This document shows, piece after piece, positions 36,327 to 46,485 of a DNA stretch of 64,000 bases. Below the pieces are notes generated by a model. That model saw nothing but the letters and a program-made list of their open reading frames with translations, did not search any database and was not told the DNA's origin. The DNA is from Fulvia fulva (Eukaryota; Ascomycota; Dothideomycetes; Mycosphaerellales; Mycosphaerellaceae): contig NC_063019.1 in the NCBI RefSeq assembly GCF_020509005.1, positions 3,844,001 to 3,908,000 of the forward strand. The letters run 5' to 3'. A program made the position numbers and the translations under genes. Positions within the stretch are counted from its first letter, which is position 1; every line of letters starts with the position of its first letter.

Positions 36327-36922
36327 CGTGGTCTGTAGTAAGCTTAGTGCGAAGGTGGATGAAGGGCTGGCGCCATGTGGTCGAGTGATTCGCTGTAGAG
36401 GTTGGTAAGTAGGAGTGCGAGGTGGTCGAGTGGTGTGTTGCGGAAACTGAAGAGTCGAAGAGTAGAGTAGTCGATAGAAATTGGTTATATAGATGCGCAG
36501 ACGTGCGTGGCTGTTCATTCACTCAACTTGTGGAGTAAGCTCCCGATGCCGAATGCGACCATTTGCTACCTTCAATGGCCGGCTATTGGCCCGGTCTTAG
36601 ATCCTACCTGGAGTTTGCTCGTCCATTGAGACGTTGATGCATGTGGACTGAGAGTCCATGGATTCAGTGAATGAACCGTGTCTCTCGCGGATTGTCTCAA
36701 GCCGCCGAAGCCTACACACTATTGTCGTACCTTCTCGGCAACTCTGTACGTGTAACTCATGTATCTGAGCATCGAGTAGGTCGTTCAACACCATGGCCAG
36801 CCGGGCGTTTGCAGTATGTCGAAGAAGCGAGGCTTGAGTAATTTTGCTTTCCCGTCGAGATTCATCGCCAGAGTTGCACTGCTGCTCCAGACATTTCGCT
36901 CGCTTATGCTTGTGGAAGGCTT
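36327..36922. other. Intergenic stretch, no supported gene
   Basis: 596 bp upstream of the 151-aa protein and downstream of the FAR-17a/AIG1-like gene. A minus frame at 36,597-36,794 has no domain signal. Confidence 0.5.
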
Positions 36923-37868
36923 TCAGAAGTTTACAGACTTTGTCTGTACTTGACCCATCTCAACATCCGCACCATCTTTCGTAAGCGATGCTGGCTGGCG
37001 TCGACTAGGCTGGTGCCCACTGGACCTGTTGCATATCCAGCTCCGAAGCACTTGTATGTAGCGCACAACCACGAAGACTACAATACATGCAGCTAAGATT
37101 GCGAAGCAGTATCCAGTCACTGATCCGGCACCATTTGCTCTGCATTGGCATTAGTGATGCTCGACTGTCAAGGTTACGAGTACTTACGGATTGAGAAAGT
37201 CGTAGACATATATGCCTTCCGTATCGTGAGTAAGATATGCCAAACCGAGATAGCATGCTAAGAGTAAGATCAGAGCAGGGAGATTGATCCATGGATGTGG
37301 AGTTGATCGCGGCAATATGACCTCGAGGAAGGCCAAGCCGGAGTTCATGGCGTGCTGAGAAATGTTGGACCATGTGCTGAACTGCGAGACGAAGGCTTCC
37401 TCTGACAAGACGGCCCAGTAAACCGCTAGGGATGGAGAATCAGTTCCTGATAAACAGCTTGGTAAAGGATCACTTACCTGTCACGATGAAGGGGAAGACG
37501 GTCACAGTGGCGTAGAAGACGCCATGCAGCCACTTCATCCATGCCGGCCACGACTGAAGCCACGCTCTGCTCCCCAAAGCGTATGAGATGGTATGTGCCG
37601 TCGCGAAGGCGAAGTAGAATGCCAGGCCCCAGTATCCGAGGACCGTGAAGTAGCTGAAAGACTGCTGGACCTGCTCGTCTTGTCCATTGCCAAGACGGTA
37701 TGCTATCTGGTAGAAGAGCACTACGAAGGCGTAGATACTGAAGAGGGCTCGTATACTGGCCAGCACCAGTGATGGCAGCGCCCACGATCTGCAGAGGCCT
37801 TCAACATATCCATCGGTCGTTGATGAAGTGTAGGAGTTTTGGATGGAACGAGCAACCCGGGTAGCCAT
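36923..37868 (-). CDS. FAR-17a/AIG1-like multi-pass membrane protein
   Basis: Three exons: 37,868-37,478; 37,425-37,188; 37,139-36,923, with 52- and 48-bp introns (GTAAGT donors), giving 281 aa. Several hydrophobic segments span the protein. The segment NISQHAMNSGLAFLEVILPR, followed by HPWINLPALILLLACYLGLAYL, has the conserved Asn/His pattern of FAR-17a/AIG1 proteins; in human AIG1/ADTRP the equivalent Thr and His residues carry out hydrolysis of fatty-acid esters of hydroxy fatty acids. The C-terminal tail is polar and basic. It is intact. Family assignment rests on remembered motif patterns, so the enzymatic role is inference. Confidence 0.75.
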
Positions 37869-38699
37869 GGCGGTAGTAACCGGGTGGTGGTCAAGGATTA
37901 GCTGGCCGGGTAAATGGTACGAGGGTACACGTGTGATAGTATCCTCTTCGTCCTTCTTTCACTCTCTTCCATCACCTTGACATGTTATGATCGAATGCAG
38001 AAAGATATGGGCACGACACGAATCTTTCGGAGTCCTGTCCTCAACGGGCTGACTAGCTGACGAAGCCTTTTTGCGCCCGCAAATCTGTTTCTTCGCATGC
38101 GATATTGCCGAGACATGACTACGGCAATACCATTACCGCCATCCCTGCCACGCAAACGACCTCACCACTCAAATGTACGACATCTTCTTTACGACACCAA
38201 GGTCAGGCTTATCGTGGATGCCCGCACTTGACAGCATGGAACGAAAAAGTCCAATCACGTGAGTGTCATGAAGTTTACAGACCGACGTATGGTTAAGCGT
38301 AACGACCGACGGGCGCTAGCCATCCACCGTAGCGACGTGTGAGCTTGCGAACACTCGAGCGTAGGTGGTGGCGTCAGCGAGGAGGGAGTGGAGCTCTATC
38401 ACCAGCCCTCAACTAGCCTTGGCGCCCGCTCTGATCGGTCAACTTTCAAGTTTTAGGGTCACGTGACCTACCGCACTGTGCCTCACGGCGAACTCGCAAA
38501 CATATACTCGTCGCTAACGCCTATGTCGTCGTATAATAAGCACTGTACGTCGGGTAGTGGTAGCGTGGATTGCACGCTACTTTGCAGTCTAGAAGGGTTG
38601 GTAGAGAGCTCCACTCCGCTACGCTTACCTTTGGAGGTTCACAACCGCCAACAGCACATTTTACACAAGTTTCTATTTGACTCTCAAGGTAAGCGTAGC
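37869..38699. other. Intergenic stretch with a 14-bp inverted repeat
   Basis: 831 bp between the FAR-17a/AIG1-like start and the end of the next minus gene. Arms GCTACGCTTACCTT (38,618-38,631) and AAGGTAAGCGTAGC (38,686-38,699) are perfect complements separated by 54 bp; the second arm abuts the stop codon of the disordered protein gene. It could serve as a 3'-end structure for that gene. No protein gene supported. Confidence 0.6.
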
Positions 38700-39689
38700 T
38701 CACGCACTCTCTTGACGATCTCTTGACCTCACAAGCTCAAGCCTCTCTTCAGACGCGACCACCTCGTAACGACGAATCGCCCACCGACCATGGAGATCGA
38801 TTCCACCCTCCACAGTGATCATTGGAGGATCAATGGACTTCCTGGCTCTCTTTCGCTTCGGCTCTTCGTTTTCCTCTTCCTCGCGTTGATCCTCGTCCTG
38901 ATCTTCTGCTGGAGCTCTTACAACAACAGACGCCCCACGCTTACTTGAGCCTGCAGCTGGTGCAGCAGCTTTCTGTTGGCTGACGGGTGCTTTGCCGGTG
39001 CGGGTAGCCTTGTTAGCAGCCTCTGAGCCAGTATCTTTGTTACCGTGGACGGACTGGCTTCTGGTAGTTCGATTCGTTGCTGGCTTCGCAGATTCACTGG
39101 TGGGAATGGCTTTCACTGAACTCGTCTTGACTGGTTTCGCTGGAATCGGGCCAATCGGCTCGCCTTCTTCTTCGTCATCGTCTTCAACAGTGGCTTGTAT
39201 TATTTTCTTGCCGCCTTTGGACTCTTCTGCATCGTCGTCGACAAAGGAGTCATCGTTGCGGGTGGCAGTCTTTCTTGCCCTCAACTTGGGCTTGGGATTG
39301 GGGTCAGCCTTGGGCGTGGACACAAGCTCAGCTGGGTTGTGTTTCTTCACAGGCTCCACAGGGCTGATCTCTTGATTCCTGGTCTCGCTCGTCTCTCCCA
39401 TGGCTGCTGGTTCGGGACCGTGGAGAGTTGTTTCACTTGGTTCGCGCTTCCTTCGGTCGGGCGCGAGAGGATGGCTGAGTGAGCGTTTTGCATCATGATG
39501 CTCCTGGAGAGTCCGACCCCTGGATGTACCCGTAGTCTCGTCCACACTCGTGCGGATTACGCCATCGATCACTCGTGGTGGTGGTTTTGGCTTCGGCTTC
39601 TCGTCACTCGGATTCTTCCTCTTTGGACGTGGGACAGGTCCATCGTGCAAACCATGGACGTTCGGGAGAGGCTTTTCGTTTCGGGTCAT
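38700..39689 (-). CDS. Disordered nuclear-type protein of unknown function
   Basis: A single open frame runs from 39,911, but the first 74 codons look like translated upstream sequence; I prefer ATG at 39,689 (MTRNEKPLPNVHGL), giving 329 aa. It is rich in Lys, Pro, Glu, Ser and Thr with basic patches (PKRKNPSDEKPKPKPPPR; PKRKRARKS) and acidic runs (DDDEEEGEP; DQDEDQREEEENEE). A short ordered-looking end (GGIDLHGRWAIRRYEVVASEERLELV) follows. The composition suggests a nuclear or chromatin-associated protein; no domain is recognised. Confidence 0.6.
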   Translation of the reverse strand: MTRNEKPLPNVHGLHDGPVPRPKRKNPSDEKPKPKPPPRVIDGVIRTSVDETTGTSRGRTLQEHHDAKRSLSHPLAPDRRKREPSETTLHGPEPAAMGETSETRNQEISPVEPVKKHNPAELVSTPKADPNPKPKLRARKTATRNDDSFVDDDAEESKGGKKIIQATVEDDDEEEGEPIGPIPAKPVKTSSVKAIPTSESAKPATNRTTRSQSVHGNKDTGSEAANKATRTGKAPVSQQKAAAPAAGSSKRGASVVVRAPAEDQDEDQREEEENEEPKRKRARKSIDPPMITVEGGIDLHGRWAIRRYEVVASEERLELVRSRDRQESA

Positions 39690-40007
39690 TGTCACTGTGG
39701 TCCTTGTCTGTGCGATGCTCGCACTTCCTCTCGGGTTGAAAGACAGGGTCATATATAGAGACAGTGCTTGCCAAGCCAACGCAAATACTCCATCTAGCCA
39801 TTGTCTGAGAGCGATTGCCAGGACTCCCAAACAAAGCTCCCACCAACTACTTCCGACGACAAACATTGTTGCAGTACACGAAGTGTTGCTGGAAGCAGGT
39901 TGCCAAGACACTTGCTAGTCATGCAACACGAACCCGAGGACGACCTGAGACAGGCTGGTCTGAAGTCCTGGATCTTAGTGCAACTGATGGCGGGCTGTAC
40001 GATGAGC

Positions 40008-40757
40008 TTATGTTACTCTTGTGTTGTCAATCATCTTGAAAGGTTGAGAGACAGTAATATATGCATCATCTTTCCGATTCTCGGCCTCGCCAGTCCTGCA
40101 CGGCTTGCAGGAAGGAAAAGTTCCCGCAAGACTTGGCACAAGACGCCGGACATGGCCAGTTGATCCCCCCTTTGGTGCAAGCGACGTGGCTGTCTTGACA
40201 GCGAGGTGCAGTGTTCGTTGATCCAGAGGGGCGCCTTGGGCTCGCAGCAGCTCAAATGTCTCAATACTGCTCGAAGACGCGGCCAAGCTGAGAATTGTGG
40301 GCCGCGGGAGTTTTGTTCTACTCTCTGTGCCGTCTGCATTGGCTTGAGGCGGATCATCAGGAATGTCTACTTCAGCCCTATGATCCAAGCACCATCTGAC
40401 AAGATCAGGATATTCCACCACGTACCACAGCAATGGCCAGCTGTCGCCTCGGCTGTTGACGTCCCATCCATGAGCAACCAGGATCTCAAGCACTTCAACC
40501 GATGGCTCGAGAGGTTCATCGTTGATCATGATGTCTTTGGCTACCAGCTTTTTGATGTCGACACCCTGTTCGATCACATATCGAAGCACCTGAACTGCGC
40601 TCCTGGCCGCCGCCCGTCTGAGACCGCGCTGGACGACGTCCTGCACAGTGAAGCGAGAGCCAGATTGTGAGGCGACAGATATGGCTTGTTCCATCCGGAG
40701 CACGTCGTCAGTTTTGCAAGCTTCAGTACATAGCCTCATTGCGTTCGCAGGCGCCAT
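40008..40757 (-). CDS. Ankyrin-repeat-like protein, possibly C-terminally truncated
   Basis: The frame is open from 40,835; I choose ATG at 40,757 (MAPANAMRLCTEAC), giving 249 aa. Ankyrin-type helices recur: AVQVLRYVIEQGVDIKKL, SVEVLEILVAHGWDVNSR, LVRWCLDHRAEVDIPDD, SIETFELLRAQGAPLDQRTLHLAV. After TATSLAPK the sequence becomes Arg/Pro/Ser-rich and stops helical periodicity, whereas fungal relatives I recall continue with more repeats, so the C-terminus may be lost or frameshifted near 40,160. Role: protein-protein interaction, partner unknown. Confidence 0.65.
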   Translation of the reverse strand: MAPANAMRLCTEACKTDDVLRMEQAISVASQSGSRFTVQDVVQRGLRRAAARSAVQVLRYVIEQGVDIKKLVAKDIMINDEPLEPSVEVLEILVAHGWDVNSRGDSWPLLWYVVEYPDLVRWCLDHRAEVDIPDDPPQANADGTESRTKLPRPTILSLAASSSSIETFELLRAQGAPLDQRTLHLAVKTATSLAPKGGSTGHVRRLVPSLAGTFPSCKPCRTGEAENRKDDAYITVSQPFKMIDNTRVT

Positions 40758-40835
40758 TACCAAGAGAGCTGTAAAGAACGAGGAACGCCGGCGTACTTTA
40801 CAATGCGACAGACTTAAGCTGTGAGACGATCGCAA

Positions 40836-41382
40836 GTAGTAGCATTCTGCGCCTCACTCGACCAGGTTTAGTTCGAAAAAATGGTTGTGTATGGACTTCT
40901 CCGATCATGTTCGCTGCACAATGCTCAGCGTTTTGTCGATGAGATTTGTGCATTCTCACTTGTTGGTGCGGGGAAGAGTGATGCGACAGCCAAGGCGCGG
41001 CAGGTGGGCGGCAGGTTCGTGACCTTTTTAAACGTCTCTCGAGGTCAGCTCAGCAGGTCAAGAATGTGTCAAAGTGTGCGCGGCTGCATCAATGGATGCG
41101 TCCTGGCCGTGAGAGAATCATCCCGCGCTCACGAGCTAAGGAGGAGACGGCATGGCATCAGGAGATCTTACGCCCTTTGCCCTGTTGTGACAGATTCTAG
41201 CACAATAGTGTTCAGTTCAGTAAACAACCTCGCACTTCAATGCGAAAGATGCTGCCACACCCCAGTTTCGGCCCTTCTTGATCCAGCTTCGGTCGTGGAC
41301 TATCCCGAGGGCAGCCATGACAACAGCTTGTAATTGTCATCTATGGGCAGCGAGATCTGAGATACCGCCAGTCTTAGCCAAT
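40836..41382. other. Intergenic stretch, no supported gene
   Basis: 547 bp between the ankyrin-like gene and the MFS pseudogene, diverging. A plus frame at 40,881-41,333 (150 aa) has no domain or membrane pattern and is Arg/Ser/Cys-rich; treated as chance. Confidence 0.5.
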
Positions 41383-43165
41383 ATGGGTCTATAGAAGCAC
41401 AACTTCAGAGGCAAAGCGCTCGTCTGGGCCGTGACCGCCGCATCATGCCAAGCGTTCCTGCTTCTCGGTTACGACCAAGGTCTGTGTATGCGCTCATGAA
41501 CAGACAAAAGTGACCTCGTTGATGATATGTAGGTGTGATGGCTGGTATCATCGGCGTCGATAACTCCTTCGGCCACTACTTCAATAGACCAGGTCCAGCA
41601 ATGCAGGGTAATATTACAGCATTATACGACAGTGGTTGCGTAATCGGGTAAAGATAAAATGCTACTTCATGGGTGACAAATTTGGTCGAAGAAGCATGCT
41701 TTTCGCAGGAGGGACCATTATGATCCTCGGAGCTGCTATCCTCGGATCCTCGATCAATATTCCTCAGCTGATCGCTAGCCGTATTATAACCGGCATTGGC
41801 AACGGTATGAACTCCTCGACCGGGCTAGTCTATTTCTCGGAGTGCGCACTATCTTCCCATCGTGGAGGGTTGTTGACGCTCTAGGGAACGGTCATCATCT
41901 TTGGAGTGGTCATCGCCTATTAGTAGGTGGAAACCAGAGCTATAAGTGGGCGTCGATGCTGACAGACGACAGGCTGGATTATGGAACAAGTTTCTCTAAC
42001 ACCACTTTCTAATAGCGGTTTCCTTTCGCATTTCAAGCAGTGTTCGCTATACTCCTAATCCTCTAGATGATCCGCTTGCTAGAAACACCTCGGTGGCTTG
42101 TCTAGCATGACCGATATGAAGAAGCTGCCCAAGTCGCTACAGCCCTGGAGGACAAGGATGCTGACGACGTGGAGATCGAAAGGATGATACTTGACATCCG
42201 TTTTGGTCTTGAGGAGGAGGCCAAAGGTGGACCATTTCGATTCAAGGAACTATTCAGTTGGGGCGAGGTCCAAGATCTGCGAAGACTGATTATCACAATC
42301 TCGGTCCAACTGTTTTAGCAGTTCACGGTGTGTAAGACAATGGCTGATCGCCCTGGCTCGTACGACACTCTTGTTAACACTCTTTCTTTCTAGGGATCGC
42401 ACATAATCAACTATTACGGCAAGCAGTATTAGTGCTCCGGTAGTGAAACAAGTACCAACGTCGATTAGGACCGGTCATCTTCTAGCAGAACATGCGTCTA
42501 GATCGTAATACCTCACTCATCGTCGGTGGAGCAGCCCAAAGCACCTACCTCGTCGGGTCCGCTATCCTAATTCCCCTCATAAATCGCTTTGGACGTCGCG
42601 CGCTCCTCTTGGCCTGCAGCTCCGGGCTCTGCCTATGCCTGGTCATGGTCTCTATCCTGCTCTCGCTAGGTACAGACAACGGAGCATTTGGAGCCACTCC
42701 TTCATATTCATCTATCGACTGATCATTGGCATCGGATGGCTACCGGTGCCCTGGTTTTATCAGTCCGAGATCAATACGACTCGCATACGAACGAGGACGT
42801 AGGCCATTGCGTCAGGATGGAACTGGATGGCTGTCTTCGCCGTTGTCAAGATCACGCCAATTGCGTTTGGTTCGTACTATCGTTGATACAAGTATGTGAG
42901 CAACCGCTGACTGATGCATGTAGCCAATGTCCAATGGCGAACGTTCATCGTATATGCAGTACTCATCGCTGCGTTTATTCCAGTCGTGTATTTCTTTTCC
43001 TCGGAAACGAAAGGCATCGAACTGGAGGACATCCCACTGCTGTTTGCCAAAGGTGGCATCACTGGCGGTGTGGCATCGTCAAAGGGAGGCAGAACCGTTG
43101 TACAATCTTCCATCAACGAGAAGATCGAGGTCGATCATCAGCGGATGGAAAGAGTCGAAACGTGA
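41383..43165 (+). pseudogene. MFS sugar transporter (HXT-like), degraded with RIP-type nonsense codons
   Basis: Recognisable sugar-porter blocks: FLLLGYDQG, GVMAGIIGVDNSFG, FGRRSMLFAGGTIMILG, GNGMNSST, LETPRWLV, GGPFRFKELFSWGEV, RLDRNTSLIVGG, NRFGRRALLL, GWLPVPWFYQSEINTTR, SGWNWMAVFAVVKITPIAF, FFSSETKGIELEDIPLLF. Stops occur at 41,392, 41,882, 41,921, 42,010, 42,013, 42,064, 42,103, 42,316, 42,483 and 42,800. Nearly all sit where relatives have Gln or Trp (CAG/CAA-to-TAG/TAA or TGG-to-TAG). Frameshifts near 41,647 and 42,700 add to this. Apparent introns remain near 41,924-41,970 and 42,330-42,394. It is the last island gene before the right repeat block. Confidence 0.9.
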
Positions 43166-44073
43166 ATTAGGCGCATGCTGATCATCGATATGGGGTACGG
43201 TGCTTGTGGTTCGGAGGGCTCTGTCGAACAAGCCACCCGTTGGTCACATCCATGGGCCTGATATGTGCTGTGGCATCGCAATGAAGAATCGCAGATGGTA
43301 CTGGTGTACCACTTACACACTCGGTGACCGACAAAGAATTGGAATGCTACATAACGTGTTGAATACCCACTACATGCTCAGCGACCCAATCACAAATGCG
43401 TTACCGGGGGTTGTACAAGAAGTGCAATTGTAAAAACGAAGAGCCTCAATGATGGATGCCTCCGTAAGCCCCCCGATACGAGATGCTGCTATCTGAAGCT
43501 CGATTTCCATGGAGTTGAGCACAACCACTGTGGCCGGATGACTGGCCTCTGTAGCATCCGCTGCATACTTATGCTATTCTTTTGGACATAAAGGTCGGGA
43601 CGATTTGGACCCTGCTTCACCAAATTAGCTAGCAACTTGATCTTTATAGACCTAGTATCTCTTTTTAACCTTACCGTCGCTAACATTATAATAAAGCCTT
43701 AATATTTACTATATAGGCTATTCTAAGGTAGTTATTACTATCTAGCGTAGTAATTAGCGTATCTACTACCCTTACCGTCGACTCGCGCCTACGCTATACC
43801 GGTCCTTACTACTTAGGACTATAAGCTTATCTAATTCTTACTCTATCGATAGCAACTAGACCTTACTAGTAGTAGCCAAGTTACTACTTAACGATTACCG
43901 AGGCTTATATACTACTATTTACGTATATAAAATAATACGTTAGTAGGCCTTTATTCTTATTAAAGTAAGCGTAGGGCTTGCCCCGGAGCGATATTACTAC
44001 CTCCTTACAAAAGTCGCCCTCTTATAAAAAGAATAGCTATTTCTAAGTACTAGTATTAATAGTATATATATCT
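43166..44073. other. Island/repeat boundary and unidentified mutated repeat
   Basis: Ordinary composition continues to about 43,625, then CpA/TpG disappear abruptly. 43,626-44,073 has the RIP signature but no transposon domain I recognise; it is the target into which the truncated LINE inserted and resumes after 45,725. Confidence 0.6.
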
Positions 44074-45725
44074 TCTATATACCTCCTTCGGAGGTATACG
44101 TCCGACCTAGTAAAGGTAGAGGCTAGAATACCTTAGGGATCTACTCTCTCCCCTATTCTGTTTCTAATATTTATGTCTAATCTAATCTCCCTACTTACCT
44201 CTCCGTAAACCTTAGTATTAGGATTCGTAGACGACATAAATATTCTAGCCTAGTTAGACTCGATAGAGGAGAACTATCGCCTCCTTAAAGATAGGTATAA
44301 GAAATGCGAGGAGTAGGTAAAGAAGTATAGTGCCCGGTTCGCCCCTAAAAACTACTAGCTTATATACTTTAGTAAAGCGAGAACGTACTATAATATAAAG
44401 ACGGCGGTAAGAATCTAAGGCTACGAGACTAAGCTATTAGCAGAGCTACGAGTACTAGGGATCTAGCTCGACCCGAAGCTAAGCTAGAACGTATAGGTTA
44501 AGAAAGCCTAGAGTCGAGCGCAAGTTAACGAAGCCTCGATAAAGAGGCTTACGGCGTCTATATAGAGAGCAATATTCGATAAGGTAAGGGTAATATATAA
44601 GGCGATCGTCAAACTAGCTATATTATACGGGGTATAGATTGAGGGTATAGGAGGCGTAGGTAAGCCGATCCCGAAACGGATAGAGCAACCCCTAAACAGG
44701 ACATAGGTAGGCAACCTACGTAGAATACTAGGGGTATATAAGATAACGTTAATAAGTACGGTAGAAATAGAGACGGGAATACCGCTAATCGGCTAATATA
44801 TCCGGGGAATAAGAATTTAATACGCGGTAAAGATGATAGATTACCTAGTATAAACTACGATCTAGGAGGTAAAGAATAAGATAGAAAGCCGCTACCGGAG
44901 AGGGGCCGGATATAGGACAAGTCAAAAAGAGGACGACCTTACTACCTTTACGGCCGTATAGATAAGTACCGAATAGCTAGTACGAAAAGAGGAGGAGCGT
45001 AGGACTCGCTAGGCCGGCGGGAGTAAGGCTAAGACCTAAAGTCTAGCGGAATAGATAGCGAGCTACCTATAGGAGTAGGACTAGAAAAGGAAGTCCCCTA
45101 AGATAATAGGTCCGATAGTACTCCGAGCCTTCTAGAGACATAATTACTATCTATATAGGGACCTGATAAGGACCAAAGTAAGTATAGCGATCTAAATTAG
45201 GTCCGAGTATATTAGATTAAGGGCCTACCTATTTAGGAGACGCGTACTAGATATCTAAAGCCTAGCCTACTAGTATAGCTACCTATCGTAGAACCTAGAA
45301 TATATACTACTACGGTGCCCGTAGTAGGCGAGTAGTAGGGGAAATTAGAGGCACTAAGCGGAGAGGAGAGACTATAAGTCAATTACTAGGGACAAAGGTA
45401 ATATTCGCCGAATCTCTCGGTAGATACTATAGTAGGGATACCTCTAGTAGTTTAGCCTAGCTAGCGAGATAGAGGAGTAGATAGATAAGAGGCGGAAGCT
45501 AGAGGGGTTGTAGATAGGGTAGTTATTAGGGCAGGTCTATAATACTAGCGTACCCTTAATAAGGGAAATCTAAGACGAGAACGAGGGGGAAAAGATAAGC
45601 CGGAAAGAGGAGGGGTTTTTACTAATACGGTTTCCCCTCTATATATACAAAAACAAGATAGTATAGCTATATAGGCTAGAGGGTACTTTAATAGCTTAAT
45701 AAGATATCTATCTATATACCTCCTT
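44074..45725 (+). mobile_element. 5'-truncated LINE, family 1, with 15-bp target duplication
   Basis: 44,092 onward aligns with 6,648-8,270 of the longer family-1 copy, keeping FVDDINIL (about 44,229-44,250) and the 3' tail ending in TATC-type repeats near 45,705. It is flanked by the perfect direct repeat TCTATATACCTCCTT at 44,074-44,088 and 45,711-45,725, as expected from target-primed reverse transcription. Differences from the other copy are overwhelmingly transitions. 5' truncation removed ORF1, the endonuclease and the N-terminal RT. Confidence 0.92.
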
Positions 45726-46301
45726 TATTCTTAAGTTATTTATTCTTAAGTTATTTATTCTATAAACCGTAGTAATATTAACCTATTACCTTATTACCCT
45801 ATTACCCTATTATCTACTACTATATATACCTCGACTTCTTTAGATTAGCGTAAGTACCTCTAGCGATAGCCTATTATATAGTCTACTAACTATACGCTCG
45901 CTAATTATCCGTAACCTCTAGCTACTAGTAATTACGCTAGCTCCTAGGTAGGACTCCGAATTCGTCGTTAAGCTCTTAGTTAGTATATAGTTACTACTAA
46001 GGTCGCTTACGGGTACTCGTATACTATATAACGGCTATTTTGTTATTAGTAAAGGCGGTATTTATCTAACGCGATATTACGACTATAGCCTAAATACCGG
46101 TATTATCTATAGGTAATATAATACCTAGGGGTAGTATATAATTAGGTCGTGTCGGCGGCTAATAACTAGCTTACTTAAGCTTCTTCTAAAGAGCTACTCC
46201 TAATATAACGTCCTATTCTTTACGAGTAAGGCGAGCCTTATTATTAAGCTAGTTCTACTACTAGTTCTAAACGTATCGAGTATACTCTTCTAGATTCTAA
46301 T
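45726..46301. repeat. Mutated repeat sequence, unidentified, with short tandem unit
   Basis: Continues the target sequence interrupted by the LINE. It starts with about 2.5 copies of a 15-bp unit (TTTATTCTTAAGTTA) at 45,724-45,760. The rest shows the RIP signature without an identified coding domain. Confidence 0.5.
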
Positions 46302-46485
46302 TATAAGGGCGCGCGTACTATAGGGTCCGAGAGAGATAGTTATTATTCTACGAAGCTACGAAAGAGGAGCGCGAGGCGCGGCGAAGTTATAAAGTAAAGC
46401 TAAGCCGCGCTAACCCGATACGGAAGGTCCGCGGTTTAGCCGGGCCGACGTAGCTATAGTAGGGGGTCGCGGGCTGCCCGTAATA
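46302..46485 (-). repeat. 3' LTR of Gypsy 2
   Basis: 184 bp, preceded on the coding (minus) strand by the polypurine tract AGGAAGGGGGGTAC. It differs from the 5' LTR only by about seven transitions, clustered in the last 60 bp, all changing C/G here to T/A in the other copy. Confidence 0.92.

Noticed and set aside
38618..38699. tRNA gene or Pol III unit at the inverted repeat
   Set aside because: No A box/B box pair or cloverleaf could be formed around the arms.
40881..41333. 150-aa plus frame before the MFS pseudogene
   Set aside because: No domain, membrane pattern or splice context; Arg/Ser/Cys-rich composition typical of non-coding frames.
45780..45815. TTACCC-like repeats suggesting telomeric sequence
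   Set aside because: The unit is CTATTACC, not the fungal TTAGGG/CCCTAA, and only about three irregular copies occur.
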